From: Phycisphaerae bacterium
GTDB lineage: Bacteria; Planctomycetota; Phycisphaerae; UBA1845; Fen-1342
Direction of reading: 5' to 3'
NCBI GenBank assembly: GCA_028279405.1
Contig: JANQNU010000055.1
Location: forward strand, 1-62,282
Length of the DNA stretch: 62,282 nt
The translations under genes and the position numbers were made by a program. The notes beneath the pieces are model-generated. The model was not told the DNA's origin, did not search any database, and was given only the letters and a program-made list of their open reading frames with translations. The first letter of the stretch is position 1, and every line of letters begins with the position of its first letter. Below, piece by piece: positions 19,005 through 28,440 of this stretch.

Positions 19005-19417
19005 CGACGAGTGGATCGACGGACCGTGATTCGGGCTTTCTGGGTGGCACTGGCGGCTTGTCCGCCAGTGGGGAGCAAGCTCCCTTTAATGAGGCAGGCG
19101 TCTACGCCACCTGCCCTTGCAAGACGCTCACTCTATCCGGGTGGCACTGGCGGCTTGCCCGCCAGTGTATTGGGCGCTCACGACGGTGTGAGTGGAAGCT
19201 GGTGACCAATGGCGCGAGGTGCCCCGCCGGTTAAGGGTGGGGCACGCGTCCTGCCTAGCGAGCAAAGCACTTGGGCGCGTTCCCTTCAAAAAACGCATCA
19301 ACGAAGCTAGCCTGCGTATTCCAAAGCCCCGCCCTCTTTGTAATCAACGCCAATCAACGAAGGCGCCTGAGCAACCCGCGTGTACTCTCTATTAGACTCA
19401 AACAAGGGGGTGCATCG
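19005..19417. repeat. intergenic stretch with two 29-bp palindromic repeats and one GC hairpin
   Basis: A 29-bp unit starting GGGTGGCACTGGCGG occurs at 19042-19070 and again at 19139-19167 with one mismatch. Each holds a perfect 9-bp hairpin, CACTGGCGG/CCGCCAGTG, with a 5-base loop. A third palindrome, GTGCCCC/GGGGCAC, is at 19219-19245. No convincing gene is seen. The first unit lies 38 bases after the acs stop. Confidence 0.8.
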
Positions 19418-19879
19418 ATGTTCAACCTGTCGTTACGAATTGCGGACCAACAGCGACCATACGTCTCGAAAGCGCCCATCGGTCGTTTGCGAGCGCGTCG
19501 CGCCTTTCGGTATTCTCTCATTGCGACCGCTGGCATGGCAATCTTCGCCGCCGTCGCCGTTGGCCAAGGCGATCCGGCCAACATGCTTTGGACCACTGGT
19601 GCATACCTGTACGGTACGGTGCTGATGGGCATCCTGGTCCGCGTCGGCTGGCTCATACTTCCGCTGGTGTTCTTCGGCATGCAGGCCTTTTTCGCGCCCG
19701 CATTGGTCATCGTTGGCGTCGTCGGCGCTGTGCGAGGCGTGCTTCACGGTTGGGGCTGGCTCATCCCGATCGCGGGCGTCGTCATGTGGGTCGGCGTCTT
19801 CGGCGCCCTCTGGAACGTCATCCTCCTGCTGGGAGAGCACGTCCAGCATGAGGCCGATCGGAAACGGAGGCTGAAGTAG
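19418..19879 (+). CDS. small integral membrane protein
   Basis: A protein of 153 residues from the ATG at 19418, preceded by AAGGGGG; the longer frame upstream is not supported. A basic N-terminus is followed by three or four hydrophobic helices between residues 38 and 140 (SLIATAGMAIFAAVAV, LVRVGWLILPLVFFGMQAFF, GWLIPIAGVVMWVGVFGALW) and a charged C-terminal tail. The family is not recognised. A GC hairpin follows 14 bases after its stop. Confidence 0.6.
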   Translation: MFNLSLRIADQQRPYVSKAPIGRLRARRAFRYSLIATAGMAIFAAVAVGQGDPANMLWTTGAYLYGTVLMGILVRVGWLILPLVFFGMQAFFAPALVIVGVVGAVRGVLHGWGWLIPIAGVVMWVGVFGALWNVILLLGEHVQHEADRKRRLK

Positions 19880-19893
19880 ATAGATCGGCCGGA

Positions 19894-19920
19894 TGCCCCA
19901 CCCCTTCCTGAGGTGGGGCA
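19894..19920 (+). terminator. gene-end hairpin after the membrane protein
   Basis: TGCCCCACC and GGTGGGGCA form a perfect 9-bp stem with a 9-base loop, 14 bases after the stop codon. There is no T-run, so it is not a classical intrinsic terminator. The same palindrome core recurs after other genes in this window. Confidence 0.5.
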
Positions 19921-20260
19921 AAGCCGGCGTAGGAGGCCTGCCGGGGAGGGGCGCACGCCGACCCATCAGGCGCGGCGGCGCCCCTGGAGAAAGGAAACGC
20001 GAATGAGAGCGACGAACCGCTCGAATCCGATCGGGAACGCCCCCGTGCATCTGAGAACAAGGCGAGAAAGGGCGGCGGGCACCCCGTCAGTCCACCACCC
20101 CTGGAGGGGACGGGATAGAGCACCCGATGCTCCATCCACGTGCGGAGGGGGTGAGGAACCAACGCGGTCGGCAATCCGCGGGCAATTGCAGAGGGTGAAG
20201 CCCGCCACCACCAAGACGCCCACGGCTGCCGTCGCGCTCTCGCGGAAGCCCGCGCTTTTC
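19921..20260. other. intergenic region without a recognised gene
   Basis: About 340 GC-rich bases between the membrane protein and the 3' end of the dockerin protein. Short purine-rich blocks and small inverted repeats are visible, but no frame has family-like content and no known RNA was recognised. It may be a degenerate repeat element. Confidence 0.4.
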
Positions 20261-21070
20261 TTATCCTAGCAGCAGCTCAACGAATCCGCCGATGTCCCCG
20301 ACGGAAACATTCCCATCCTCGTTCAAGTCCGCCCGCTCGTGATCGCAGGTCGGGAACTGGACGCGGTAGGCGTCGAGGTCGGTCAGGGCCATCACGAACG
20401 CGTTGATATCACCGACGCTGACCGTGCCGTCACAATTCAGGTCGCCGGGGATCATCGGCGGCAACAGTCGCAACTGAATGCCGTTCAGTGCCCCGCGATC
20501 CGAGTTCTTTGCGCCGATGACGATCCCAGAGTGCGAGCCGAGCCGCGTATCGGCCCCGACGTTGACCCGATGAATGGTGTAGGTGACCCCGTCCTCGTGG
20601 CTGCCGCTCCAGACCCCGCCGCCGACCTGCACGGCCGGATCAGGCGTATTGTCGATCGTCACGATGCTGACGTTGTCGAGATTCGGAGTGTAGGCGTAGG
20701 AAATCACCTCGTAGCGTCCCGGCACCAGGGCCCGGAAGAACAGGCAAACCTCGATGTTGGTGTAGGAGACGATATAGTCATCCAACAGTGCTTCGTCTTC
20801 GCCGCTGGTATTGGGATCATCGGAAACGACCAGTTCAGTGCCGCCGATCTGCCGAACGCTGGCGGTGATCGTGTTGTTTTCGATACCGATCAGGGCATAG
20901 TCGCCGAAATTGGTTCCGGGCAGGACGTTCCAATAGCCGGGAAGCCCAACCGCTCCGTAGGAGTCCGAGGGCCCGGTCTCCGGGTCGCCGAACTCGATGT
21001 TGATGGATTGCGCGGATACGGTGACCGCGAACGCGCAAACGAGACCGATAACTGCCGTGGTTCTCTTCAT
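20261..21070 (-). CDS. secreted protein with C-terminal dockerin-like module
   Basis: A protein of 269 residues from the ATG at 21070. A signal peptide (MKRTTAVIGLVCAFAVTVSA) is followed by a beta-sandwich-like domain of about 185 residues. The last ~60 residues are a dockerin type I-like module with two EF-hand-like calcium loops, GDLNCDGTVSVGDINAF and ADLNEDGNVSVGDIGGF. In planctomycetes such modules occur in many exported proteins without cellulosomes. The role of the N-terminal domain is unknown. It is divergent from the sigma factor gene. Confidence 0.85.
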   Translation of the reverse strand: MKRTTAVIGLVCAFAVTVSAQSINIEFGDPETGPSDSYGAVGLPGYWNVLPGTNFGDYALIGIENNTITASVRQIGGTELVVSDDPNTSGEDEALLDDYIVSYTNIEVCLFFRALVPGRYEVISYAYTPNLDNVSIVTIDNTPDPAVQVGGGVWSGSHEDGVTYTIHRVNVGADTRLGSHSGIVIGAKNSDRGALNGIQLRLLPPMIPGDLNCDGTVSVGDINAFVMALTDLDAYRVQFPTCDHERADLNEDGNVSVGDIGGFVELLLG

Positions 21071-21355
21071 GGTTTCCTTCCTCTTACTCCCCTGACTTGG
21101 ATTACGGCTCACACACCCGGGGATAGCTTCCAAGGGCTTGCTTTGTGACGCGTAGCAGGCCAAAAATCGAGTGTCAGGGAAGATTGCCGTCGTCTTTGAG
21201 ATCTGTACGGGTTTGGCCTACGTTGTCGGCGCGGGTCGGACCTCGCACGCTACACTTGAAGCTGGGGCCGCGCGCGACGGGCAGCCCCGTCGCTTGCGGA
21301 TCAAGAGGGAGCGGTTCGTGTCGTTACGAGTACGTTGTCAGGGAGCAGGTGTCCG

Positions 21356-21967
21356 ATGGTAGCCCCCACGACGCGCGCAACACTGCTGGAACGAGTCGGG
21401 GCTCACGACCCGGGAGCCTGGCGCGAGTTCGACCAGCTCTACGGCGAACTGATCCTCCGCTACGCCCTGCGCTGGGGCCTGCAGCTCGTTGACGCCGAGG
21501 ACGTTCGGCAGACGGTTCTGCTGAGTCTCTCGAACGCGCTGCCGCGGTTTGCGTACGATCCGCAGCGCGGACGATTTCGCGACTATCTGGCCCGAACGGT
21601 ACGACACGAGATTTTTCGTCATTTGCGACGTCACAAGTCCGACGCTGGCGGCCTAGCCATGGGTGGCGCGCAGCTCGATGACATGCGCGAGGACCCCGAC
21701 GACCATGATGGACGCTGGGAGCAGGAGTGGGTCCTCGTGCACTACCGCCGGGCGCTGCGGACCATGCGCGCGACGCACGATCCGCAATCCCTGGCTGTCT
21801 TCGAGCGACTAATGGCCGGCGATCCGATCGCCGAGGTCGCGGAAGCGTTCACGCTGACCCCGGAAGCCGTCCGAAAGGTCAAGCAGCGCGTCAAGGAGCG
21901 GTTGCGCACGTTGATCGCGGAGCAGATCCGCCGCGAGGAGCAGATGGATGGCGACTCGGTCGAATGA
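21356..21967 (+). CDS. ECF-type RNA polymerase sigma factor
   Basis: A protein of 203 residues from the ATG at 21356, with GGAG ten bases upstream. Region 2 is visible (LILRYALRWGLQLVDAEDVRQTVLLSLSNALPRF...FRDYLARTVRHEIFRHLRR), as is a region 4 helix-turn-helix (DPIAEVAEAFTLTPEAVRKVKQRVKERL). It directs RNA polymerase to its own promoter set. It overlaps the Ser/Thr kinase gene by 20 bases, a pairing known in planctomycetes where phosphorylation replaces an anti-sigma factor. There is no anti-sigma gene here. Confidence 0.9.
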   Translation: MVAPTTRATLLERVGAHDPGAWREFDQLYGELILRYALRWGLQLVDAEDVRQTVLLSLSNALPRFAYDPQRGRFRDYLARTVRHEIFRHLRRHKSDAGGLAMGGAQLDDMREDPDDHDGRWEQEWVLVHYRRALRTMRATHDPQSLAVFERLMAGDPIAEVAEAFTLTPEAVRKVKQRVKERLRTLIAEQIRREEQMDGDSVE

Positions 21968-24542
21968 CGCCGGGCATGGCGCCGACGTCGTCCCGGCGGT
22001 TTTCGCACTCGACGACGACGATGAGCGCTGGCTCGCGTTCGCTCGAGACGCGGATCACGGCGCACCGCTCGGCCAACTCGGTCCGTTCGAGATTCTGGAC
22101 GAAGTCAATCGGACCCGGCACGCGATCGTCTTTCGCGCGCGGCAGCCGAACACGAACCGCAGCGTCGCGCTCAAACTGCTGCGGTTCGACGAGGCGTACC
22201 AGGCCGATCTGGCGCAGCGCTTCGCGCGTGAGATCCAGGCCCTGCTGGCACTCCAGCATCCGAACATCGTACGGGTCTACGAAGTCGGCGGCGACGACCA
22301 CCGCCCGATGTTGGCGATGGAGTGGATCGACGGCAATCCGCTCGACGAATGGATCGCCGCGACGCACCCGGACACTGCGATGCGTCTTCGTGTCTTCCTG
22401 CAAATCGCCGATGCCGTGCACCATGCCCACCTGACTGGCGTCATTCATCGGGACATCAAACCGTCGAACATCCTGGTCGATGCGAGCGGCGCACCGCACG
22501 TGCTTGACTTCGGGATCGCGAAGCTGACGCACGAGGACCCTCTGTACGCAACGAACCCGACACAATTCGTCGGCACGCCGGCGTACGCCGCTCCCGAGCA
22601 GCTCGGCGCGTTCACCGGACAATCCGATGCGCGTACCGATGTCTATGCGCTGGGCGTTCTGCTCTATCAGACGCTGACCGGAGCGCTCCCCTATACGCTG
22701 GAAGGCGGACTCGCACGCACCGTCGAGACGATCACCACGCACGTTCCAAGTCCACCTTCGCGACAGTGTCCCGGGATCACCCGCGAACTCGACCTGATCG
22801 TGCTGAAGGCGCTGGCGAAGGACCCGATCGAACGCTACCAGTCGGTCGAATCGTTCGCCGCCGATCTTCGCCGCTATCTCGCCGGCGAAGCGGTACTGGC
22901 GCACCCGCCGCGGACACTGTACCTCGCCTCCAAGCTCATCCAGCGCCACAAGCTGTCAACGGCACTGCTCATGGTGCTGCTGACGAGCCTGATTGCGTTT
23001 GCGATGGTGACAACGGTATTGCTGTGGCGCGTTGCGGAACAACGACAGGTGGCCTCCACGGCCAGCGCGCTCGCGGAGGAAAACGCCCGTAACGCCGAAG
23101 CCCAACGGGCGGCGACCGAGCGGGTCAACCAATTCCTCGGCGAAATCCTCAGTGCCGCGTCCCCGACCCATGCCGGCGCCGATGGTCGACTGCTCGACCT
23201 GTTGGACGCCGCCGCTCGTCGCGCCGAGTCGCAATTCGCCGACCGGCCGGAGCTGCTGGCCGAAACGCTCTACACGATCGGCTACACCTACCGCACCCTG
23301 TGGCGCTGGCGGTCGGCGGAGCCTCATCTGGAACGGGCGCTTGCCCTGTATCGCGAACGCACCGGCCCTCCGGACGAGCCGCTGGCCCGCTGCATGACCA
23401 CTCTCGGGACGGTGTACACCGCCCGCAGAAACGCCGAAGCGGTCACCCTGCAACGGTCGGCGTTGAAGCTGCGCGACGAGTTGTACGCGGAGCCGCACCC
23501 GCTCCGGGCGCTCAGTCGCCAGAAACTGGCGTATGCCCTGTACATGGTCGAACGACGCTGGGAGGAGGCCGAAGACCTGCTCCAGGAGGCGCTGGCCATG
23601 TTTCGTGCGACCCGCGGCGAACTGCACCGCGATGTCGGGTCATGCCTCCACAACCTGGCCTATCTGCATGTCCGTCGACGAAGCTTCGCCGCCGCCGCCG
23701 ATGTCTACCAGCGAGCCGTGACCATTTTCGAACAGCTCGATGACCCGGACGACCCCTTCTATGCCGAGTGCCTGTTCGGCTTCTGCTTCCAACTCGAACG
23801 CCTCGAACGATTTGCGGAAGCGGTCGAAATCGCCGAGCGCGGCGCACCGCTTGTGGACAGACTGTTCGGCCAATCGATGGCGACGCCACTACGCGGGCTT
23901 CGCGTGCGGTGTCTGGCGGCGTCCGGCCAGATGGAGCGGGCGCTGACGGCCCAAGCGGACCTGATCGCCCGGCAGGCCGACCCCGTCCCGGAATCGCTCG
24001 CTCCGCACGACGGAGCGGCACTCGCCTCGATCCGCCGACATTGTGAAACGCCCGGCGCGCAAACCGCATACGAACCCCACGCGGCCCTGCTCGACGAAAT
24101 CGCTGCACTGTCATCCGCGCCCGTTCGCTCACGACTGCTGACCGTTTTGTCGAATCGCTTCCATATGCTCACACAAGCGGGCGCCACAACGGCTGCCCAG
24201 CAGCTCTGGGAGCGGTTCCGAAAAGAGGTCGCAACCGACGTGACGCTCCACGCGCTGGCACTCGAGGGACTCGCCGAACTGGCCTGGGAGCAACGCGACA
24301 TCCACACCGCGGCCACTCATTCGTCCGCAGCAGCAAAGACGCTGCTCGCAAGCGGAACGCAGCGAACCGCGATGCTCTGGATCGAAGCCCTCGAGGCGGC
24401 GGGCCTGGCCACTGACGACCCGCGGGCAGCGCAAACTGCGTTGGGGCCGAAAGTGGTCGCACTGGCACAGGAGATCGGTGCCGGCGCCGACCAGTCCCGA
24501 CGGGCGCGACGCATGCTCGAAGTGCTGGCAAAGCGCGAATAG
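21948..24542 (+). CDS. Ser/Thr protein kinase with TM helix and TPR-like sensor half
   Basis: A protein of 864 residues. The kinase domain spans about 46-310, with VALKLL (Lys76), HRDIKPSNIL (Asp169, Lys171, Asn174), DFGIAK (Asp187) and GTPAYAAPEQ. The glycine loop is unusual: where GxGxxG is expected the sequence is EVNRTRHAIVF, with no glycine. A transmembrane helix lies at about 335-362, then TPR-like helical repeats to about residue 860. The repeats are likely extracytoplasmic or sensory, with the kinase in the cytosol. Translation is probably coupled to the sigma gene, which is the likely substrate. Confidence 0.9.
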   Translation: MATRSNDAGHGADVVPAVFALDDDDERWLAFARDADHGAPLGQLGPFEILDEVNRTRHAIVFRARQPNTNRSVALKLLRFDEAYQADLAQRFAREIQALLALQHPNIVRVYEVGGDDHRPMLAMEWIDGNPLDEWIAATHPDTAMRLRVFLQIADAVHHAHLTGVIHRDIKPSNILVDASGAPHVLDFGIAKLTHEDPLYATNPTQFVGTPAYAAPEQLGAFTGQSDARTDVYALGVLLYQTLTGALPYTLEGGLARTVETITTHVPSPPSRQCPGITRELDLIVLKALAKDPIERYQSVESFAADLRRYLAGEAVLAHPPRTLYLASKLIQRHKLSTALLMVLLTSLIAFAMVTTVLLWRVAEQRQVASTASALAEENARNAEAQRAATERVNQFLGEILSAASPTHAGADGRLLDLLDAAARRAESQFADRPELLAETLYTIGYTYRTLWRWRSAEPHLERALALYRERTGPPDEPLARCMTTLGTVYTARRNAEAVTLQRSALKLRDELYAEPHPLRALSRQKLAYALYMVERRWEEAEDLLQEALAMFRATRGELHRDVGSCLHNLAYLHVRRRSFAAAADVYQRAVTIFEQLDDPDDPFYAECLFGFCFQLERLERFAEAVEIAERGAPLVDRLFGQSMATPLRGLRVRCLAASGQMERALTAQADLIARQADPVPESLAPHDGAALASIRRHCETPGAQTAYEPHAALLDEIAALSSAPVRSRLLTVLSNRFHMLTQAGATTAAQQLWERFRKEVATDVTLHALALEGLAELAWEQRDIHTAATHSSAAAKTLLASGTQRTAMLWIEALEAAGLATDDPRAAQTALGPKVVALAQEIGAGADQSRRARRMLEVLAKRE

Positions 24543-24574
24543 TCGTTCGCTCGCGAGCTGGCGCGCCTGGAAAG

Positions 24575-24600
24575 GTGCCCCACCCTTTAGGGTGGGGGAC
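24575..24600 (+). repeat. GC palindrome after the kinase gene
   Basis: GTGCCCCACCC and GGGTGGGGGAC pair around a TTTA loop, 33 bases after the kinase stop. This is nearly the same element as at 47793-47819. Confidence 0.7.
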
Positions 24601-24804
24601 GCGTTTCGGCCTCAAGCTTAACTGTCCCCCAGGGTAGAACCCTGGAGCACCGCTCGACTGACCAGTCGTATCCGTCCGCGAGCGAGCGGTCGTGTGGCAT
24701 GGGCCGGTACGCGAGCGGCTGGAAAATGCAATTCTCCGCTTCGGAGTCGGAAAAACCGCTTCAGCCGGGCGCTACGACCGGTCGAGACAAAAAAGTGGGC
24801 CTGA

Positions 24805-24834
24805 TTGCGATTTTTGATGCTACAGTTGTATGAT
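24805..24834 (+). promoter_or_regulatory. possible sigma-70-type promoter of the prepilin pair
   Basis: TTGCGA (24805-24810) and TATGAT (24829-24834) are spaced by 18 bases in an AT-rich patch. The leader to the ATG at 25015 would be about 175 bases. This is a motif match only. Confidence 0.35.
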
Positions 24835-25014
24835 TGATGGGCGTCTTCGAGACGCGCCCGTCGGGATCGGCCGTTCCGGGAACCCGTGAGACGTTGGCCG
24901 ACCCGACCGTACGTCGCTCCGCATGGATCCGACCCACCGTCGACAACGCGTTGTCGACCGACGTCGTGCCGCACGTCAGCCTTTGCGGAGTGCCAGCAGA
25001 TACAGGAGTCGTCG

Positions 25015-25776
25015 ATGTTGCGAAACCGCTCGAACAGGTTGCGCGCCTTCACGCTGGTCGAACTGCTGGTCGTCGTGGCCATCATCGCGATCCTGATCGC
25101 GATCCTCTTGCCGGCCATGCGCGCCGCTCGGAAGCAGGCCAAGGTGGTCTACTGCGGCACGAATCTGCGGCAGATCGGCCAAGGCTGGCACAACTACCTG
25201 GCCGACAACAACGACATGTTCCTCACGCGGGGACTGAACCACCATCTCTACTATGGTGGCAAGAGGGACGTCATCGACGAGCTGTACGATACGAGCCCGC
25301 TGACGCGGCTGCGACCGCGACCGTTGAACCGTTACCTGAGCTACGATCCGGACGATAATCCGGATGCGCCCGTTTTCGAGTGCCCCTCTGATGACGGGGC
25401 TGTCGGACCGTTCTACCCGGTGGACAACTTGGCGGAGTACTCGGTCTACGACTACTACGGCAACAGCTATGCGCTCAGTACGACGATTGCCTCATTCATT
25501 CACGAGCGCGACCCCAATGGCAACATACGAAGGATCAACACGCCGTTGCGGGAGTCGCAAGTCCGTATCCCGACATCGCTGTTTGTTATGGCGGGTGATT
25601 TCCCGTACATCCTGGGTAGCATCACCTACCGCGCACTATGGCACGATGAGCGCCGCAAGATGATCAACTTCGTGTTCCTCGACGGCCATGTCGGATACTT
25701 CGAAGTCAAGCGCGGCGAAGACAACCCGAACTATCTCTTCTCACTCGACTGGCCGGAACCCGACGACGAGGGATAG
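25015..25776 (+). CDS. type II secretion-like prepilin
   Basis: A protein of 253 residues from the ATG at 25015 with AGGAG upstream. The N-terminus has the class III signal [20 protein letters not shown], where cleavage is expected before Phe and Glu5 is present; a long hydrophobic helix follows. The C-terminal half ends with [13 protein letters not shown], the H-x9-DG type motif frequent in planctomycete prepilin-like proteins. Expected to be processed by prepilin peptidase and built into a pseudopilus or matrix structure. It is followed after one base by a second prepilin gene. Confidence 0.88.
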   Translation: MLRNRSNRLRAFTLVELLVVVAIIAILIAILLPAMRAARKQAKVVYCGTNLRQIGQGWHNYLADNNDMFLTRGLNHHLYYGGKRDVIDELYDTSPLTRLRPRPLNRYLSYDPDDNPDAPVFECPSDDGAVGPFYPVDNLAEYSVYDYYGNSYALSTTIASFIHERDPNGNIRRINTPLRESQVRIPTSLFVMAGDFPYILGSITYRALWHDERRKMINFVFLDGHVGYFEVKRGEDNPNYLFSLDWPEPDDEG

Positions 25777-25777
25777 G

Positions 25778-26569
25778 ATGATCGCCGCAGGGGTCATGCG
25801 TCGCACGTCGCGTCGGAACCGACCCGGTTTCACCTTGATCGAACTGTTGGTCGTTATTGCGATCCTGGCGCTGCTGATCGCGATCCTGCTGCCGGCGCTG
25901 CGCGACGCGCGGGAACGCGGTCGACGGGCCGTCTGTCTCAACAACCTGCATCAGATCGGCATCGGGTTGGTGATGTACCTCGAAGGCGAGACCAACGGGA
26001 TCTTCCCCGCCGGCAACGCCTTCACCTGGTACTACGGCGGCAAGCTCGAGAACAACCCCGACCTGGCCTACGAAGTCGAGATCAAGCCGGTCAACAACTA
26101 CCTGGGCTACGAACCGCGATCGCCGCAAGTCGCCGAGCTCTTTCACTGCCCGTCGGATCGCGGGTTCCTGCGCAACCTGCTCTCGCCGGAACAGGTGGGC
26201 CCCACGACCTATGAGCGCCAGGGGAACAGCTACCCCCTGAATGACCGAATCGGGCGCGATCGGCGAATCGATGAGAACTGTCGTCACTTCCGGGCCCCCG
26301 GCAGCCCGCGCCTGCCGCTGCGACTCACGGACATCCGCGTGCCAGAGTCGCTTTTCATGCTGGCCGGCGATCACCATTACCAATTCGCCCGGCAGAACCC
26401 GGTCGCGCGTTTCGCGTCCGCTTCGTGGCACGATCGCGCCGAGCAGCGGGTCAACCTCGTCTTCCTCGACGGTCACGCGGCGTACACGCAAATCGTCCCC
26501 GAGACCGCTTGGACGACCGATTACGCCTTCGTCCACACCTATTGCGTCCCGCCGCCGGACGATGAGTGA
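25778..26569 (+). CDS. second type II secretion-like prepilin
   Basis: A protein of 263 residues with the class III signal [20 protein letters not shown] near residues 17-36 and [12 protein letters not shown] near the C-terminus. The overall plan matches the preceding gene ([12 protein letters not shown] against [18 protein letters not shown] against [16 protein letters not shown] against [10 protein letters not shown]), so the two are paralogues from an old tandem duplication. The ATG at 25778 is one base after the previous stop, which indicates coupling. Confidence 0.87.
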   Translation: MIAAGVMRRTSRRNRPGFTLIELLVVIAILALLIAILLPALRDARERGRRAVCLNNLHQIGIGLVMYLEGETNGIFPAGNAFTWYYGGKLENNPDLAYEVEIKPVNNYLGYEPRSPQVAELFHCPSDRGFLRNLLSPEQVGPTTYERQGNSYPLNDRIGRDRRIDENCRHFRAPGSPRLPLRLTDIRVPESLFMLAGDHHYQFARQNPVARFASASWHDRAEQRVNLVFLDGHAAYTQIVPETAWTTDYAFVHTYCVPPPDDE

Positions 26570-26572
26570 CGC

Positions 26573-28063
26573 TCAGTCGTCCGACCCTAACGCGTCCAGT
26601 TGCTCCAGCATCGCCTCCGCGTACGCCGCCGCCCCGCGATTGTTCGGATGCCCGACTGATACGTAGAGACAGAGCAACGAGGGTGACGGGAAGTCGGGGG
26701 CAAGGCACAAGTCGACACGCAGCTCCTGAGTATTGTCCTCGGGAAACAGCTCGAACGCGATCTCGCTCGGCGCCAGGTCATCGAAACGCTCGTTGTCGCG
26801 CGTCAGCCCCCACAGCCACGGGTCAGACGCCATCACGGCGTTCTCCGGCTGGAAACCGGCATCGACGTATGCGATCCGCCCATCGGTCTCCGCAGCAACC
26901 GCGTCCACCGCAGCGCGCAGATTCGCCGTCGACGCCTCGAAGAAAACCCGCGACTGCTCGACCAGCACGTCAATGAAATCCGTCGGCGACAGTTCCGAAA
27001 CCGCCCCCTCCATGTTTGCGTCGGTCGGCGTCGGAACGTCCTGGACGCTCGCAAGCACGGAGATGCCCGGGATGTCGCTCTCCGGACCGACAATCGGGTA
27101 GTACCCCGTCACCAGGATCCGCGCTTGCGGCGCCCGTTCCCGCACTCGACGCAGTAAGGCGGCCATCTCGACCTGACAGAAGCGCTCCGTCAACTCCGCC
27201 AGCTCCTCTCCCGTCATCTCCGGATCGAGAATTCGGCTGACGCCAACGTCGTTGATGCAACCATTGACGACCACGAGGTCGAGCAATTCCGGGCGTTCCA
27301 GCAACTCGGCCTGCAACCGGATCGACGTTGTAACCGACGGCAACTCACCATTGCAGCCGAGACCGCACACGCCGTCACCCGCGGCCGGGACGATCTCCGC
27401 ACCATTCTGGGCGAATCGTTGTTGAATAACCGCAGTGCCGTCGCGGCTCTCGATTTGTCGCGCAACCAAGAAAGTGAACTTGTGAGACTCCTCCAACCCG
27501 AGGCCCCACATCACGGAATCGCCGATGATCCCGATGTAGTAAAAGTCGCGCACGACAGTCAGCACCGCAGGCTGCAACGCTGACCCGTCGGGTAGCGTTC
27601 TCGCGAAGAATTCGAGCCTGACCGGCGCCGACGCCCCCGGAATCATCACCTCATACACGTTCGATCCGTCGGCAGAGGAGTGCAGCCGTCGAAATCGCGC
27701 GTTTCCAGTCTGGACCGTCGGCGCACCCGCGTCGGTTGCATCGGGCAGCCGGATCAACTCGGTCACGTTCCCCGTCTCCCGATCAACCACCCGCCCCTGC
27801 ATCCGATCGGCGTCGCCTGCCAGCGTCACCGTGAACACCTCGACTGCCCCCGCCGAGCGCTCCGATGGCCCGCTCCAGGCAAAGACCGGCGCGCGCGTCG
27901 GAATCGCCGGCGTTACGAGCCCATCGACATCGAGCAGAAAGACCGGGGATGTCTCGCGCGACGCCGCCGGCGACGGCGTTGGCGGAATGCACGCCGGCGC
28001 CCACATCAACAACCCGACCGCAATCGCCGGAATCGACAGAGATTGTGTCGCCGCATTCCTCAA
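26573..28063 (-). CDS. SGNH/GDSL-type hydrolase lipoprotein
   Basis: A protein of 496 residues. The N-terminus ends in APACIPP, a plausible lipobox with Cys at about residue 25. An N-terminal beta region of about 150 residues is followed by an SGNH hydrolase domain: block I GDSVMWG (Ser nucleophile), block III NGCINDV with the catalytic Asn, and block V HPNNRG with the catalytic His. It is probably an exported esterase acting on an acylated glycan or lipid; the substrate is unknown. It converges on the prepilin gene with a three-base gap and overlaps the small lipoprotein gene by four bases. Confidence 0.8.
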   Translation of the reverse strand: MRNAATQSLSIPAIAVGLLMWAPACIPPTPSPAASRETSPVFLLDVDGLVTPAIPTRAPVFAWSGPSERSAGAVEVFTVTLAGDADRMQGRVVDRETGNVTELIRLPDATDAGAPTVQTGNARFRRLHSSADGSNVYEVMIPGASAPVRLEFFARTLPDGSALQPAVLTVVRDFYYIGIIGDSVMWGLGLEESHKFTFLVARQIESRDGTAVIQQRFAQNGAEIVPAAGDGVCGLGCNGELPSVTTSIRLQAELLERPELLDLVVVNGCINDVGVSRILDPEMTGEELAELTERFCQVEMAALLRRVRERAPQARILVTGYYPIVGPESDIPGISVLASVQDVPTPTDANMEGAVSELSPTDFIDVLVEQSRVFFEASTANLRAAVDAVAAETDGRIAYVDAGFQPENAVMASDPWLWGLTRDNERFDDLAPSEIAFELFPEDNTQELRVDLCLAPDFPSPSLLCLYVSVGHPNNRGAAAYAEAMLEQLDALGSDD

Positions 28064-28398
28064 TCCACGATCTCCAGCACGCGCTGCACCTCAACGATCG
28101 TCCCGACCTCGCAATCGATGAACAGATCGTTGCGCGTCGCAATCTCGAGCCGGCTGCGAACTCCAGGCGTCGTCGCTCGATCGAAGTCTTCGTTATCGAC
28201 GCGCGGTGCCTGGAACAAATGGTACGTCACCCCGTTGTCCGCGAACCAAACCAGGCAGGGCCCGGCTTCATCGACAACCGCGGCCGTTCCCGAAACCACG
28301 AACGGTTCGCCGCGAACGAACAACGACTGGGGCGAAAGTTCCGGACAGCCGGCCAGACAAACCAGCGGAAGCAACCCCAACACCAATTTACATCTCAT
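28060..28398 (-). CDS. small lipoprotein
   Basis: A protein of 112 residues from the ATG at 28398. MRCKLVLGLLPLVCLAGC is a clear lipoprotein signal with LAGC lipobox. The mature ~95 residues are beta-rich (GEPFVVSGTAAVVDEAGPC...RSRLEIATRNDLFIDC) with two cysteines that could pair. A four-base overlap with the SGNH gene suggests the two work together. The family is not recognised. Confidence 0.65.
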   Translation of the reverse strand: MRCKLVLGLLPLVCLAGCPELSPQSLFVRGEPFVVSGTAAVVDEAGPCLVWFADNGVTYHLFQAPRVDNEDFDRATTPGVRSRLEIATRNDLFIDCEVGTIVEVQRVLEIVD

Positions 28399-28440
28399 CG
28401 TCACCTCCGATTTGCGGGACCGCGCCTCATTCACCCAGAA

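Larger units (their letters stand above)
24543..25014. other. intergenic region before the prepilin genes
   Basis: This 472-base stretch holds the palindrome at 24575-24600, a second perfect hairpin CCAGGGT-AGA-ACCCTGG at 24629-24645 and a small one, CTCCG-CTT-CGGAG, near 24734-24746. The part from about 24770 to 24840 is locally AT-rich and contains a promoter-like pair. No gene is seen. Confidence 0.55.

Noticed and set aside
19042..19167. A CRISPR array.
   Set aside because: Only two repeat units, internally palindromic, with a single 68-base gap and no cas genes.
19921..20260. A riboswitch or structured RNA such as a cobalamin element.
   Set aside because: Purine-rich blocks looked suggestive, but no conserved core of a known class could be matched, and the flanking genes give no support.
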